64,000 bases of DNA from contig NC_014364.1 of assembly GCF_000143985.1 (NCBI RefSeq), positions 4,030,001 through 4,094,000 on the forward strand. Reading direction: 5' to 3'. Source of the DNA: Sediminispirochaeta smaragdinae DSM 11293 (GTDB taxonomy: Bacteria; Spirochaetota; Spirochaetia; DSM-16054; Sediminispirochaetaceae). This document shows positions 44,925 through 53,247 of this stretch, in pieces. The notes beneath the pieces are model-generated. The model searched no databases. It was not told the DNA's origin and worked only from the letters and a program-made list of their open reading frames with translations. Positions within the stretch are counted from its first letter, which is position 1, and the number at the start of each line of letters is the position of its first letter. A program made the position numbers and the translations under genes.

Positions 44925-45277
44925 CGGAACTCAATATTCTGCTCATAGCCCTGCTTTTTGCCGTCGGATTGTGGGGAACGCTTGCAAGGAAAAATATTAT
45001 AAAGAAGGTTATTGCTTTAAGTGTGCTCAACAGTTCTATAGTGGCACTCTTTATCGTCTGCGCCTCTGTTTCGGGGGAAAAAGCTCCCATCATCGACAAC
45101 TCGTCAGGAGGAGTATTTGTCGATCCTATCCCACAGGCCCTGATGCTGACCGCCATTGTCGTAGGGTTTTCCCTTACGGCCGTCGCGCTTGTCTTCGTCT
45201 GGCGTCTGTTCAAGGCATACGGGACACTCAATATCGATCACATCGAGTTAAGGACAAAAGATGATAACAACGCATAG
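44921..45277 (+). CDS. mrpC: Mrp/Mbh antiporter subunit C (NuoK-like)
   Basis: 118 residues, three membrane helices. Conserved: VIALSVLNSSIVALFIV, VDPIPQALMLTAIVVGFSLTAVALV. Homologous to NuoK of complex I. Its end overlaps mrpD by 17 nt. Confidence 0.94.
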   Translation: MTELNILLIALLFAVGLWGTLARKNIIKKVIALSVLNSSIVALFIVCASVSGEKAPIIDNSSGGVFVDPIPQALMLTAIVVGFSLTAVALVFVWRLFKAYGTLNIDHIELRTKDDNNA

Positions 45278-46976
45278 CCCCCTGCTGCCGACACTCATCT
45301 CTCTCGGCTGCGGCGGGGTGATGCTTGTGGTAAAAAACCTGGTTGCAATGGGAATAGGAAAAGAGACGGGAATTCATGTACTTACCCGGTTCCTTATCAT
45401 ATTCTGGGTGATATCAACCGGCTCAATTCTATTGTTCATAGGTTCCGACATAGTCTCGGAGTCAAGTATCGTGACGCTCTCTGTCGGAGGCTGGGCGGAA
45501 CCCCTTGGGATAGTCTTTGTCTTCGATCGTCTCTCGCTCTTGGCGACGCTACTCATTCTGATCGTCGGAACCGCCTCTTTACTGTATGCAGAGGGAGACG
45601 GAAGCTACAAGGCCGATTTCTTTTTCTTTGTCTGGTTTCTCCTGGCAGCCTGTGAGGGGATAACGGCAAGCAGGGACCTCTTTACCCTCTTTGTTTTCTT
45701 CGAAATTCTTGCCATATCCGCCTATATTCTCATCGCATACAAGCAAAAGCCGAGGGCCATACTTGCAAGTTTCCGCTATCTGATTCTTGCAACCGTCAGC
45801 ATATCCTTTTATCTTGTCGGAGTTTTTATCATTTATCGGGGAACGGGAAGCCTGTCGATAAGCGAGGCGGCCCGTTTGACCCCTTCAATAGGGCCGAAAC
45901 AGACGGCCCTCGCCCTTACCGCCCTCACCGTCGGTATTGGGACCAGAATGGCAATGGTGCCCTTTCACGGCTGGTTACCGGAAGCCCATTCCATTGCGGC
46001 CCACCCTGTATCGGCCCTGCTCTCGGGAATCGTCATAAAAGCACCGGTGATAGTGCTTTTCAGAATCGCCTCACTCTTCCCGTCCGCGGCCACCAAACCT
46101 CTGGGGATGATACTCCTTGGCTGCGGAGGCCTATCGGCGGTAACAGGGCTCTTCTTTGCCCTGCAGCAAAACGATGCGAAACGGCTATTGGCCTACCACT
46201 CGGTCAGCCAGATGGGATATATCGTGGGAGCATTCGCCCTTTCACTTATCTTACCGGCACCCTTGGCCTCGGTGGCAGCAGCGGCGGCCCTTTTTCACGC
46301 CTTTAACCACGGGCTTTTTAAGTCCCTTCTGTTTCTTTCGGTCGGAAGCAGCTGCGACATCGCAGGAAGCAGAAACGTCTACAAGGTCAGAGGTCTTTGC
46401 CGAAAGGCGGGCATCTGGTTCCCTCTTTTCCTTGTCGGGGCCTTTTCCATTGCAGCCGTACCCCTATTCAACGGATATGTGAGTAAATACCTCTTTTCCG
46501 TGGCAATGCACCACGTTCCGGCCGTCTATGCCCTCTTCCTGCTGGTATCGGCCGGAACCACAGCATCGTTTATCAAACTGGGGAGGATCTATTTCGGAGT
46601 ATCTTCTTCCGCTACTGCTCCCGAAGCAGATGGCGGCCTGCCTGTTGACAGGCCAGGTAACATTCCGGGAAAAGGAGGAGCAGTGCTCCTCGCCGCAGGC
46701 TGCCTCGGCCTCGGTCTTGCTCCCCTCGCCCTAATACGATCGGCGGTACTGCCTCAGGCCCTTCGTCCCCTTAGTGATCTTTTTTCTGCCTCGCCCCTCT
46801 TCAGCCAGACAATCGTTCTTGCCGCCGGAGTCCTGTTGTTTTTTATCGTCTCAAGCCCTCCCGGTCGCTCCCTCGCCCACCACATACGAGAACGGGCAGC
46901 AGGAACCGATGCGCTACTGGGTCTTATGATCGTCGGATTTCTTGTCATCTGGACTCTTTTGAATTTTCAGCTCTGA
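45261..46976 (+). CDS. mrpD: Mrp/Mbh antiporter large subunit D (NuoN/L-like)
   Basis: 571 residues, about 14 membrane helices. Proton-channel residues of the family are visible: Glu in FFEILAISAYIL, Lys/His region PFHGWLPEAHSIAAHPVSALLSG, and a later HAFNHGLFKSLLFLSVG. Only one large antiporter-like subunit occurs in the two loci, as in archaeal Mbh modules. The gene ends 26 nt from the convergent APC gene without a visible terminator. Confidence 0.94.
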   Translation: MITTHSPLLPTLISLGCGGVMLVVKNLVAMGIGKETGIHVLTRFLIIFWVISTGSILLFIGSDIVSESSIVTLSVGGWAEPLGIVFVFDRLSLLATLLILIVGTASLLYAEGDGSYKADFFFFVWFLLAACEGITASRDLFTLFVFFEILAISAYILIAYKQKPRAILASFRYLILATVSISFYLVGVFIIYRGTGSLSISEAARLTPSIGPKQTALALTALTVGIGTRMAMVPFHGWLPEAHSIAAHPVSALLSGIVIKAPVIVLFRIASLFPSAATKPLGMILLGCGGLSAVTGLFFALQQNDAKRLLAYHSVSQMGYIVGAFALSLILPAPLASVAAAAALFHAFNHGLFKSLLFLSVGSSCDIAGSRNVYKVRGLCRKAGIWFPLFLVGAFSIAAVPLFNGYVSKYLFSVAMHHVPAVYALFLLVSAGTTASFIKLGRIYFGVSSSATAPEADGGLPVDRPGNIPGKGGAVLLAAGCLGLGLAPLALIRSAVLPQALRPLSDLFSASPLFSQTIVLAAGVLLFFIVSSPPGRSLAHHIRERAAGTDALLGLMIVGFLVIWTLLNFQL

Positions 46977-47002
46977 TACGGCCGCAAAGGAAAAGGGATC
47001 GG

Positions 47003-48850
47003 CTAAAGCAACTCCGATTGCCCCCGGCGTCGGCCGCCGAGAAGCAGGAGATTTCGGATGCCCTCTCCTCCGCGCACCGCAAGCCACTTTTTTTCAAAGC
47101 CTTCCGAACCGCTAATCTGAGCAATGGCGGCAAGGGTTTGGAGGTGAAGATCCCGCCGGTCCATGGAACCGGCAAGAAAAAAGACAGCTTTTATCGCCGG
47201 ATGAACTTTGTCGAAGGCAATGCCTTCGGTACAGCGTACGGCCAGAAGGCCGAATCGCCCCTTTTCGCCGCATACCAGGTGGGGAATGGCAACAAAAGGA
47301 GAAAGAACGGTAGAACTTGCCGCCTCTCTATCCTCAAGCAAAGCCTCAAGCTCCGCCTGACTTCCGAAGCCTTCCTTCGCAAAATGCTCTGCGGCAAGGG
47401 AAAACAGGGTCTTTCGATCGGCACAGGAGCTAAGATCGAGACAGGAAGCCCCCCGGAACACCGCATCCACCCGGTCCTTGACCAGTTCGTCCCTGGTAAA
47501 CACGATCTCCACAAGCTCCGATTCCAGAACGGAATCGGTCAGACGTTTATCGGTCATTCGTTCCACAATATGCAGGAGCGCAAATTCACGCTTCATCTGT
47601 CGTTTCCCATAGAGGAAATAGAGCAGCAGACTCAAAACAATAAAAGAAAGGGTAACCTCGACCGCCTCAAAACCAAGATGTACGATAAGAAAGGCCACCG
47701 AAATAAGGGTTAGCAGCTGGGGCAACGGAAAAAACGGGGTACGAAAACTCGGACGGTAACTTTGAATCCGGCTTGCCCGTAGGATCATGACGGAAAGAGA
47801 AGCAAGGACGTAATTGAGCAGGATGACCGAAGATGCGGCCTTGACCAAGACCTCCAGCTCAAGGGTCAGAGAGCCGCCGATGAGCAGGGTTGTGGCAATC
47901 AGGGCGGGAAAAGGAGTCCCGGAGCGCTTGGAAACCCGGCCGAAAAAACCGGGTATCAATTTATCCCGGCTAAGCGCAACAGGGTAACGGCTGGCGGACA
48001 TGACTCCTGCATTTGCCGTTGTGATAAACGCAAGGACCGCAGCAGCAGTGATTGCGGCATAGCCGACAGCCCCGCCAAAGCCCCTTGCACTGTCGGCAAG
48101 GGGTGCAACAGAGGCGAGAAGCGTGGAGGGATCACTGGCCCCCACGGTTACGTAGAGCACGGCTCCGTAGAGAATGGTAATGGTGATGACGCTGCTTATC
48201 ATCCCCGCAGGAATATTCCGTTTGGGAGAGGCAACCTCTTCACTGATGGAAGAAACATTAATCAGTCCCCCATAGGAGACAAAAACGAAAGCGGCACCGG
48301 CAAGAAGGGCACTACGGCCGTGCGGCAAAAGAGGTTGAAAACGCAGAGGCTCCACCGCACCGTATCCAACCCCCACGTATGCCGCCAGGATTGCAAGAAG
48401 AAGAATCACCAAAAGGACCTCGAATCTGCTTGCGAGGTCCACCCCAAAAGCATTCAGAAGAAAAAAGAGCGTCAGAAGAATATAACCTGCAAGGTGCACA
48501 TTGACACCGAAAGCAAGGGTACAGAGTTCGGCAAGACCGAAAATCGCAAAAGCACTTTTCAGGGAAAGGGCAAACCAGCTCAGAACACCAGTAACGGTCC
48601 CTGCGAGGGGGCCCATACTGCGGGCAATAAAGAAGTAGTTGCCGCCTGCCTTAGGCATGGCGGTAGAAAGCTCGACGACGCTCAAGATACCGATTGCGGC
48701 TATCAGGCCTGCGAGCATATAGGCAAGGAACACTCCAGGTCCGGTAATGGAAAAAGCGATCCCGGGAAGAATGAAGATACCGGAACTAATCATTGCCCCC
48801 GAGCTGATTGCGTAGAGATCGAGAAATCGTAATTTCTTTTTTAGTTCCAT
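47003..48850 (-). CDS. APC-family amino acid permease with C-terminal EIIA domain
   Basis: 615 residues. About 1-425: twelve membrane helices of the APC superfamily (LYAISSGAMISSGIFILPG, GGNYFFIARSMGP). About 455-610: EIIA type-2/EIIANtr-like domain with candidate phospho-His524 in PFVAIPHL and the later TEGIAFDKVHPAIKAVFFLAG. The fusion suggests transport activity tuned by phosphoenolpyruvate-phosphotransfer status. The EIIA part resembles the separate EIIA gene at 30465. Substrate (amino acid or potassium) not certain. ATG lies 6 nt after the -10 box. Confidence 0.88.
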   Translation of the reverse strand: MELKKKLRFLDLYAISSGAMISSGIFILPGIAFSITGPGVFLAYMLAGLIAAIGILSVVELSTAMPKAGGNYFFIARSMGPLAGTVTGVLSWFALSLKSAFAIFGLAELCTLAFGVNVHLAGYILLTLFFLLNAFGVDLASRFEVLLVILLLAILAAYVGVGYGAVEPLRFQPLLPHGRSALLAGAAFVFVSYGGLINVSSISEEVASPKRNIPAGMISSVITITILYGAVLYVTVGASDPSTLLASVAPLADSARGFGGAVGYAAITAAAVLAFITTANAGVMSASRYPVALSRDKLIPGFFGRVSKRSGTPFPALIATTLLIGGSLTLELEVLVKAASSVILLNYVLASLSVMILRASRIQSYRPSFRTPFFPLPQLLTLISVAFLIVHLGFEAVEVTLSFIVLSLLLYFLYGKRQMKREFALLHIVERMTDKRLTDSVLESELVEIVFTRDELVKDRVDAVFRGASCLDLSSCADRKTLFSLAAEHFAKEGFGSQAELEALLEDREAASSTVLSPFVAIPHLVCGEKGRFGLLAVRCTEGIAFDKVHPAIKAVFFLAGSMDRRDLHLQTLAAIAQISGSEGFEKKWLAVRGGEGIRNLLLLGGRRRGQSELL

Positions 48851-48856
48851 GCGAAA

Positions 48857-48885
48857 ATGTAATCTATTCTCACTTAGACGGTCAA
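48857..48885 (-). promoter_or_regulatory. Promoter of APC-EIIA gene, leaderless type
   Basis: TTGACC (48885-48880), 17-nt spacer, TTACAT (48862-48857), 6 nt to the ATG at 48850. The -35 box overlaps the last bases of the araC-type gene. Confidence 0.45.
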
Positions 48886-49712
48886 GAATCGATTCCCTCG
48901 ATATTCTGACGATAACGCTCTCGGTAGCCCCTCGGACTCACCCCTACATACTGTTTAAAGGTCTTCGAAAAGTGAAATTCACTATAAAAACCGAGGGTTT
49001 CGGCTATCTGATACAAGGGCTGTGAGGTCCCGAGAAGATAGCCGGTGGCTGCTTCGATCTTCAATCGGGTAAAATACTTCATGGGGGTAATCTGCATCTT
49101 TTGACGAAAAAGCCTTATGAAATAGGACTCGTTCAGACCGACCCGCTTGGCAAGGGTGGGCAAATCGAGCTTCTCGGTCACCCTTCCCTGCATGATTTTC
49201 AACGCCTTCTCAATATGCTGATTACTTCCGTCTCCATAGTTAAAGCTGCCCGGTCCCTCGTTCAACATGTAGAGAAAGGAAACAAACTGATGGATACCCG
49301 AATTTCGCCTTGCACTACTTGAGGAAGCCACCTTTTCCTTCAGTTCTTCGAAAAAAAAGCGGTAGTTTGTTCCCACATGACGATACAAGCTCCGCGGCAA
49401 TCTGCCGGTCAGAAGCTCCCTAAGCTCGGCATCCGCCCCCTCATCCGGAGCAAAAAGAATGGCATAATAGGTAAGGGGATGATCGTTGCCGATGGTCTGA
49501 ATCGTATGAACCTCCAAAGGGGGACAAAGAAAGACCGATCCCGGTGAAATGCGATAGGTGGTACTTCCGACGCTGAAGCTTCCGCCGCCCTGGAGAAAAT
49601 AGTGCAGCTCATATTCATCCCGGCCATGGGCGTGGACCCTACTATGCCATCTAATCTTTTCTTCATCCTGAAGTTGATAGACAAACAGCGCTTCGCGAAT
49701 GTTTAAAACCAT
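48882..49712 (-). CDS. AraC-family transcriptional regulator, probable xylA activator
   Basis: 276 residues from ATG 49712. N-terminal cupin sensor (about 25-100: YELHYFLQGGGSFSVGS, ISPGSVFLCPPLEVHTI). C-terminal double helix-turn-helix (about 170-270): LDLPTLAKRVGLNESYFIRLFRQK and QIAETLGFYSEFHFSKTFKQYVGVSPRGYRERY. Divergent from xylA over an 89-bp gap holding two direct repeats, so control of xylA is the obvious inference; the ligand is probably a sugar. Confidence 0.9.
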   Translation of the reverse strand: MVLNIREALFVYQLQDEEKIRWHSRVHAHGRDEYELHYFLQGGGSFSVGSTTYRISPGSVFLCPPLEVHTIQTIGNDHPLTYYAILFAPDEGADAELRELLTGRLPRSLYRHVGTNYRFFFEELKEKVASSSSARRNSGIHQFVSFLYMLNEGPGSFNYGDGSNQHIEKALKIMQGRVTEKLDLPTLAKRVGLNESYFIRLFRQKMQITPMKYFTRLKIEAATGYLLGTSQPLYQIAETLGFYSEFHFSKTFKQYVGVSPRGYRERYRQNIEGIDS

Positions 49713-49718
49713 CGTTAA

Positions 49719-49745
49719 TGTCAATTATATACATCTTTTGTCAAT
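49719..49745. promoter_or_regulatory. Direct repeat TGTCAAT x2, possible AraC-type operator
   Basis: TGTCAAT at 49719-49725 and 49739-49745, 20 bp start to start, close to the two-turn spacing used by AraC/XylS activators. They lie in the AraC-xylA divergent gap. A TATAAT (minus strand, 49729-49724) for the regulator gene overlaps the first copy. Confidence 0.45.
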
Positions 49746-49772
49746 CTTCTCCATAGCAGAGTCGAAAAACAG

Positions 49773-49794
49773 CTCCTATATTTGGATATAGGAG
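49773..49794 (+). promoter_or_regulatory. Perfect 9-bp hairpin enclosing the xylA ribosome-binding site
   Basis: CTCCTATAT (49773-49781) and ATATAGGAG (49786-49794) are exact complements around a TTGG loop. The right arm contains most of the AGGAGG SD (49790-49795) six nt before the xylA ATG. The folded mRNA would hide the SD; the same DNA could also be an operator. Confidence 0.6.
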
Positions 49795-49801
49795 GAACCA
49801 C

Positions 49802-51142
49802 ATGAAAGACTATTTTATCGGCAATAAAGAGTATTTTCCGGGAATCGGAAAAATAGCGTATGAAGGAGCGGGAACCGACAACCCTCTCGCTTTTCGTTTT
49901 TACGATCCCGACAAAAAAATCGGAAACAAGACCATGAGGGAACACCTCAGGTTTTCCATCGCCTATTGGCACAGCTTCTGCGCAGGAGGCAACGACCCCT
50001 TTGGAGCAGATACCCACCACTTTCCCTGGGCAGTCAAGGCGGACCCCATGGAAGCGGCAAAGGATAAGGTAGATGCGGCATTTGAATTCATCACGAAGAT
50101 TGACGCCCCCTTTTACTGTTTTCACGACCGGGATCTTGCTCCCGAAGGGAAGAGCATTGCGGAAAGTGAAAAAAACCTGATGGAGCTGGCAGGCATGGCA
50201 AAGGAGCGCCAGGAGGCCACCGGTGTCAAACTTTTGTGGGGTACGGCGAATCTCTTCAATCATCCCCGATTCATGAATGGAGCGGCTACCAATCCCAATT
50301 TCGATGTCATTCCCTTTGCCGCGGCCCAGGTAAAGGCAGCCATCGACGCAACGATTCTCCTTGGCGGAGGAGGATATGTATTCTGGGGCGGACGAGAGGG
50401 CTACATGAGCCTTCTGAACACCGACATGAAGCGGGAAAAAGAGCACCTGCTCCGTTTTCTCACCGCTGCCAGGGATTACGGCCGCAAGGCAGGTTTCAAG
50501 GGAACCTTCATGATTGAGCCCAAGCCCATGGAGCCGACAAAGCACCAATACGACTACGATGCGGAAACCGTTGCCGCCTTCATCAAAACAAACGGTCTGG
50601 AAAAGGATTTTGCCATCAACATCGAAAACAACCACGCGACCCTCGCCGGCCACACGTTCTGGCATGACCTCCAGGTAGCTGCAGACAACGGCCTCCTCGG
50701 CAGTGTCGACGCGAACCAGGGAGACTATCAGAATGGCTGGGACACTGACCAATTTCCCTCGAATGTCTATGAGACGGCAAGGGCAATGATGGTGATCCTC
50801 GAAAACGGTGGATTCACCTACGGAGGCCTCAATTTCGACGCCAAGCGCCGGCGAAACTCCACCGATCCAGCAGACCTCTTCTATGCCCATATCGGCGGAA
50901 TGGACGCCTTTGCTCTCGGTCTGGAAATCGCCTACAACATCAATACAAAAAGCGAATTGCCCAAGCGCAAAAGCACGCGCTACGCCTCCTTCGATTCGGG
51001 TAAGGGAGCGGAATTCGAGGCGGGAAAGCTCTCCCTTGAAGAATTGCGCAACATCGCTCTTGACGCCAGGGAGCCGGAAACCATCAGCGGAAATCAGGAA
51101 CTTCTGGAAAATATCCTGAACCGCTACATGTTCGTGCGCTGA
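49802..51142 (+). CDS. xylA: Xylose isomerase
   Basis: 446 residues, long class II type. Catalytic His in [11 protein letters not shown], metal ligands in [42 protein letters not shown] and GWDTDQFP. N-terminal FAIAYWHSF-type motif ([18 protein letters not shown]). Interconverts D-xylose and D-xylulose in the cytoplasm. No xylulokinase or xylose transporter is adjacent. Regulated, by inference, by the divergent AraC protein and by the hairpin over its SD. Own terminator. Confidence 0.97.
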   Translation: MKDYFIGNKEYFPGIGKIAYEGAGTDNPLAFRFYDPDKKIGNKTMREHLRFSIAYWHSFCAGGNDPFGADTHHFPWAVKADPMEAAKDKVDAAFEFITKIDAPFYCFHDRDLAPEGKSIAESEKNLMELAGMAKERQEATGVKLLWGTANLFNHPRFMNGAATNPNFDVIPFAAAQVKAAIDATILLGGGGYVFWGGREGYMSLLNTDMKREKEHLLRFLTAARDYGRKAGFKGTFMIEPKPMEPTKHQYDYDAETVAAFIKTNGLEKDFAINIENNHATLAGHTFWHDLQVAADNGLLGSVDANQGDYQNGWDTDQFPSNVYETARAMMVILENGGFTYGGLNFDAKRRRNSTDPADLFYAHIGGMDAFALGLEIAYNINTKSELPKRKSTRYASFDSGKGAEFEAGKLSLEELRNIALDAREPETISGNQELLENILNRYMFVR

Positions 51143-51164
51143 CCCTCTCCTCCGGGAGAGCTTC

Positions 51165-51198
51165 GGCCGTGGGGCCTGTCAGGTCCCACGGCCTTTTT
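51165..51198 (+). terminator. Terminator of xylA
   Basis: GGCCGTGGG (51165-51173) pairs with CCCACGGCC (51185-51193), with an inner CCT/AGG pair, followed by TTTTT (51194-51198). Confidence 0.9.
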
Positions 51199-51223
51199 AT
51201 CTTCCGTATCGCCACAAAACAGC

Positions 51224-51252
51224 TTGATTAAGCATAAAAATTGTCGATTAAT
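51224..51252 (+). promoter_or_regulatory. Promoter of cyclase-fold pair
   Basis: TTGATT (51224-51229), 17-nt spacer, ATTAAT (51247-51252). Transcription would start near 51259, so the in-frame TTG at 51224 cannot be the translation start. Confidence 0.45.
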
Positions 51253-51271
51253 AAGTAACTGTGGTAGGTTT

Positions 51272-52201
51272 GTGAAACGAATAGGAAGCGCATTAATCAA
51301 CACTAGTTCAAAGGCCCTCGCCCAATCCATGACCACGAAGACGATGGTGGTCCTTGCCAAAAAGGTCTTTCCCAATTACGACCTTTATGCAAGAACGGGA
51401 TTCCCCTCGAGTATGCCAATTCCAAATAAAGAAGCCGCACGACAAATCGTCCACGACATGGTCAAGGCCGATCGCTTTCTCGATTTCGTCCTGCTTCTGG
51501 TCGAGATCGGAGACAAGGGGCTCATGGGGCGAAGATACACCGTTCCCTACATGCGCGACATCATTTCCGGAGTCTTTGAGCTCGGCTATCTCTACGACAC
51601 AACAAACCAGCTCTTTGTCGAGAACCCTCAATATAGTATTACAAGAAACTGGGGCGCGCTAAAAACGGCGAAGGAATATACCCTCACCTTTCTCAGGATC
51701 GACATCGTCGGCAATTCGGTTATTGTAAGAGAAAATCAGGAAGAGCAGGTCGGTGCAGCCTATGAAGCCCTCCGGGAAATCTGTCAGAATGCCGTCCTTA
51801 AACGCAACGGCAGGATATGGAGCTGGGAGGGAGACGGAGGCCTGGCCACCTTCTTTTTCAATAACAAAAACCAGAGTGCCGTCATGGCAGGCCGGGAAAT
51901 CCTTCACGAACTCTTTTTTTACAACAAAATATCCTGTCCACTGAAATCGCCTCTCAACATCAGAGTCGCCATTCATAGCGGACCCTTCGATTACACACCG
52001 GACGAAGAAGAACTAAAATCCTGCGAAACCATAAAGCGGATCATGGACATTGAATCCCGTATGACATTACCTGACAGCATGACCATCAGCTCGGTGGTAA
52101 AGCTCATGCTTGATGCGATCTCTTCCACCGACCTCGAACCCTTTACAGGGAAAGATCAGCTTGAATACTACCGTTACACCCTCAAACTGGAGAAGCCGTG
52201 A
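51272..52201 (+). CDS. Class III nucleotidyl cyclase-fold protein
   Basis: About 309 residues from GTG 51272 (weak SD TAGG; ATG 51329 is an alternative). N-terminal helical part (about 1-125) of unknown fold, then a cyclase-like domain (about 130-309). The metal-binding Asp positions seem kept: LTFLRIDIVGNSVIV and IWSWEGDGGLATFF. The remaining substrate-specifying residues are unclear, so activity is not assured. Cytoplasmic, no membrane helix. Its stop overlaps the next cyclase-fold gene by 4 nt. Confidence 0.7.
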   Translation: MKRIGSALINTSSKALAQSMTTKTMVVLAKKVFPNYDLYARTGFPSSMPIPNKEAARQIVHDMVKADRFLDFVLLLVEIGDKGLMGRRYTVPYMRDIISGVFELGYLYDTTNQLFVENPQYSITRNWGALKTAKEYTLTFLRIDIVGNSVIVRENQEEQVGAAYEALREICQNAVLKRNGRIWSWEGDGGLATFFFNNKNQSAVMAGREILHELFFYNKISCPLKSPLNIRVAIHSGPFDYTPDEEELKSCETIKRIMDIESRMTLPDSMTISSVVKLMLDAISSTDLEPFTGKDQLEYYRYTLKLEKP

Positions 52202-53196
52202 AACTCTTTGTGATCAGCGATCAAAAAAAGATTACGGACCATTTCTCGGCAATCGAGCGAAGCCGCAAAAACAGCATAGAGCTACTTCCCAGAAAGGAAT
52301 ACCGCTCCCGGTTAAAAGACGAAACGGGAACCTGCCTTGTCTATTACGATATTAGTCAGCAGGAAGAGAAAGCCTACGGCAAGGAACTACGTTTTCTCCT
52401 AAAACTTCCCCATGTATGTACTGCGGTCATAGATAGCAAAGATGCGATGGAAGACCCCGCACTTTTTTTTCGTCAGGGAGGGGTCGATTACCTTGGGAAA
52501 AAGCTCTTTCAACGTGGTTTTCAGACAAAACGCTTGAAAGAGATTGAAGATTTTCTCGGTACATCAATAAGTAACGAAAAAACGGCCAAGCCTGGGACCT
52601 GCCCAGATCCCCTCGCCTTTCCGCAGGAATGTATCATTCCCGGGGGAGAATGGAAGCACGTCAAACAGGGGAAAAACTATCTGTTTTGTATGCTGTTTGC
52701 TGAACTTGATGCAACCAGCGAATGGAAACGAAGTTCAGGACAGGATCACCTCAAGGCTGTAAAAGATAGGTTTCAGGGGTTTATACGCAAGAATTTCGAG
52801 CAGATAAACGGCCGCATTTGGATGTGGAACGAATTCGGCGGTCTTCTACTTTTCCCTTATAACGGAAGCTCGTTTCCCATGGTCCTCGCCGCCTGCAAGC
52901 TTATGATGAATAGAGCCATTGCCAGTTGCGAGGATTTCCCCTTCGGAACACCAATCTCCTACCGCCTTGGAATCCATATCGGAGAAACCGTTTACAAAGA
53001 GCGAGGCAATACCGGAACCATTGTTTCGGACGCGATCAACTTCATTTTTCACCTTGGCACAAAATATGCCGCTCCCGGAAACCTCTATATCACCAGGCAG
53101 GTATATGAAACGACCCATCCGGGGCTTAAAGAGCTCTTTCTCGAAGAGGGAGAGTTTGAAGGAAAGAAAATCTTCAGGATGCGTCGTGTACTTTAA
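52198..53196 (+). CDS. Second cyclase-fold protein, probably catalytically altered
   Basis: 332 residues, GTG start (GTGA overlap). About 1-120: receiver-like or unclassified alpha/beta domain (KLFVISDQKKITDHF, LPHVCTAVIDSKDAM). About 150-332: cyclase-like domain with LFCMLFAELDATSEW, IWMWNEFGGLLLFP and TGTIVSDAINFIFHLGTKYA. The second metal Asp (GDG in its partner) is replaced by Glu-Phe-Gly, so a non-catalytic or heterodimer partner is likely. It shares the INGRIWxW pattern with the upstream protein, pointing to a duplicated pair. Confidence 0.65.
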   Translation: MKLFVISDQKKITDHFSAIERSRKNSIELLPRKEYRSRLKDETGTCLVYYDISQQEEKAYGKELRFLLKLPHVCTAVIDSKDAMEDPALFFRQGGVDYLGKKLFQRGFQTKRLKEIEDFLGTSISNEKTAKPGTCPDPLAFPQECIIPGGEWKHVKQGKNYLFCMLFAELDATSEWKRSSGQDHLKAVKDRFQGFIRKNFEQINGRIWMWNEFGGLLLFPYNGSSFPMVLAACKLMMNRAIASCEDFPFGTPISYRLGIHIGETVYKERGNTGTIVSDAINFIFHLGTKYAAPGNLYITRQVYETTHPGLKELFLEEGEFEGKKIFRMRRVL

Positions 53197-53211
53197 AAAA
53201 ACTCCCTCTCA

Positions 53212-53240
53212 TTGTCCAAACGGCGAAGCTTCGCTATAGT
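53212..53240 (+). promoter_or_regulatory. Promoter of VanY-type gene, leaderless type
   Basis: TTGTCC (53212-53217), 17-nt spacer, TATAGT (53235-53240), 7 nt to ATG 53248. The -35 box is itself an in-frame TTG that could be mistaken for the gene start. Confidence 0.55.
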
Positions 53241-53247
53241 GGCTGGC

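Noticed and set aside
49721-50890. 389-codon minus-strand open frame inside xylA
   Set aside because: Antisense of a strongly conserved enzyme with no motif of its own.
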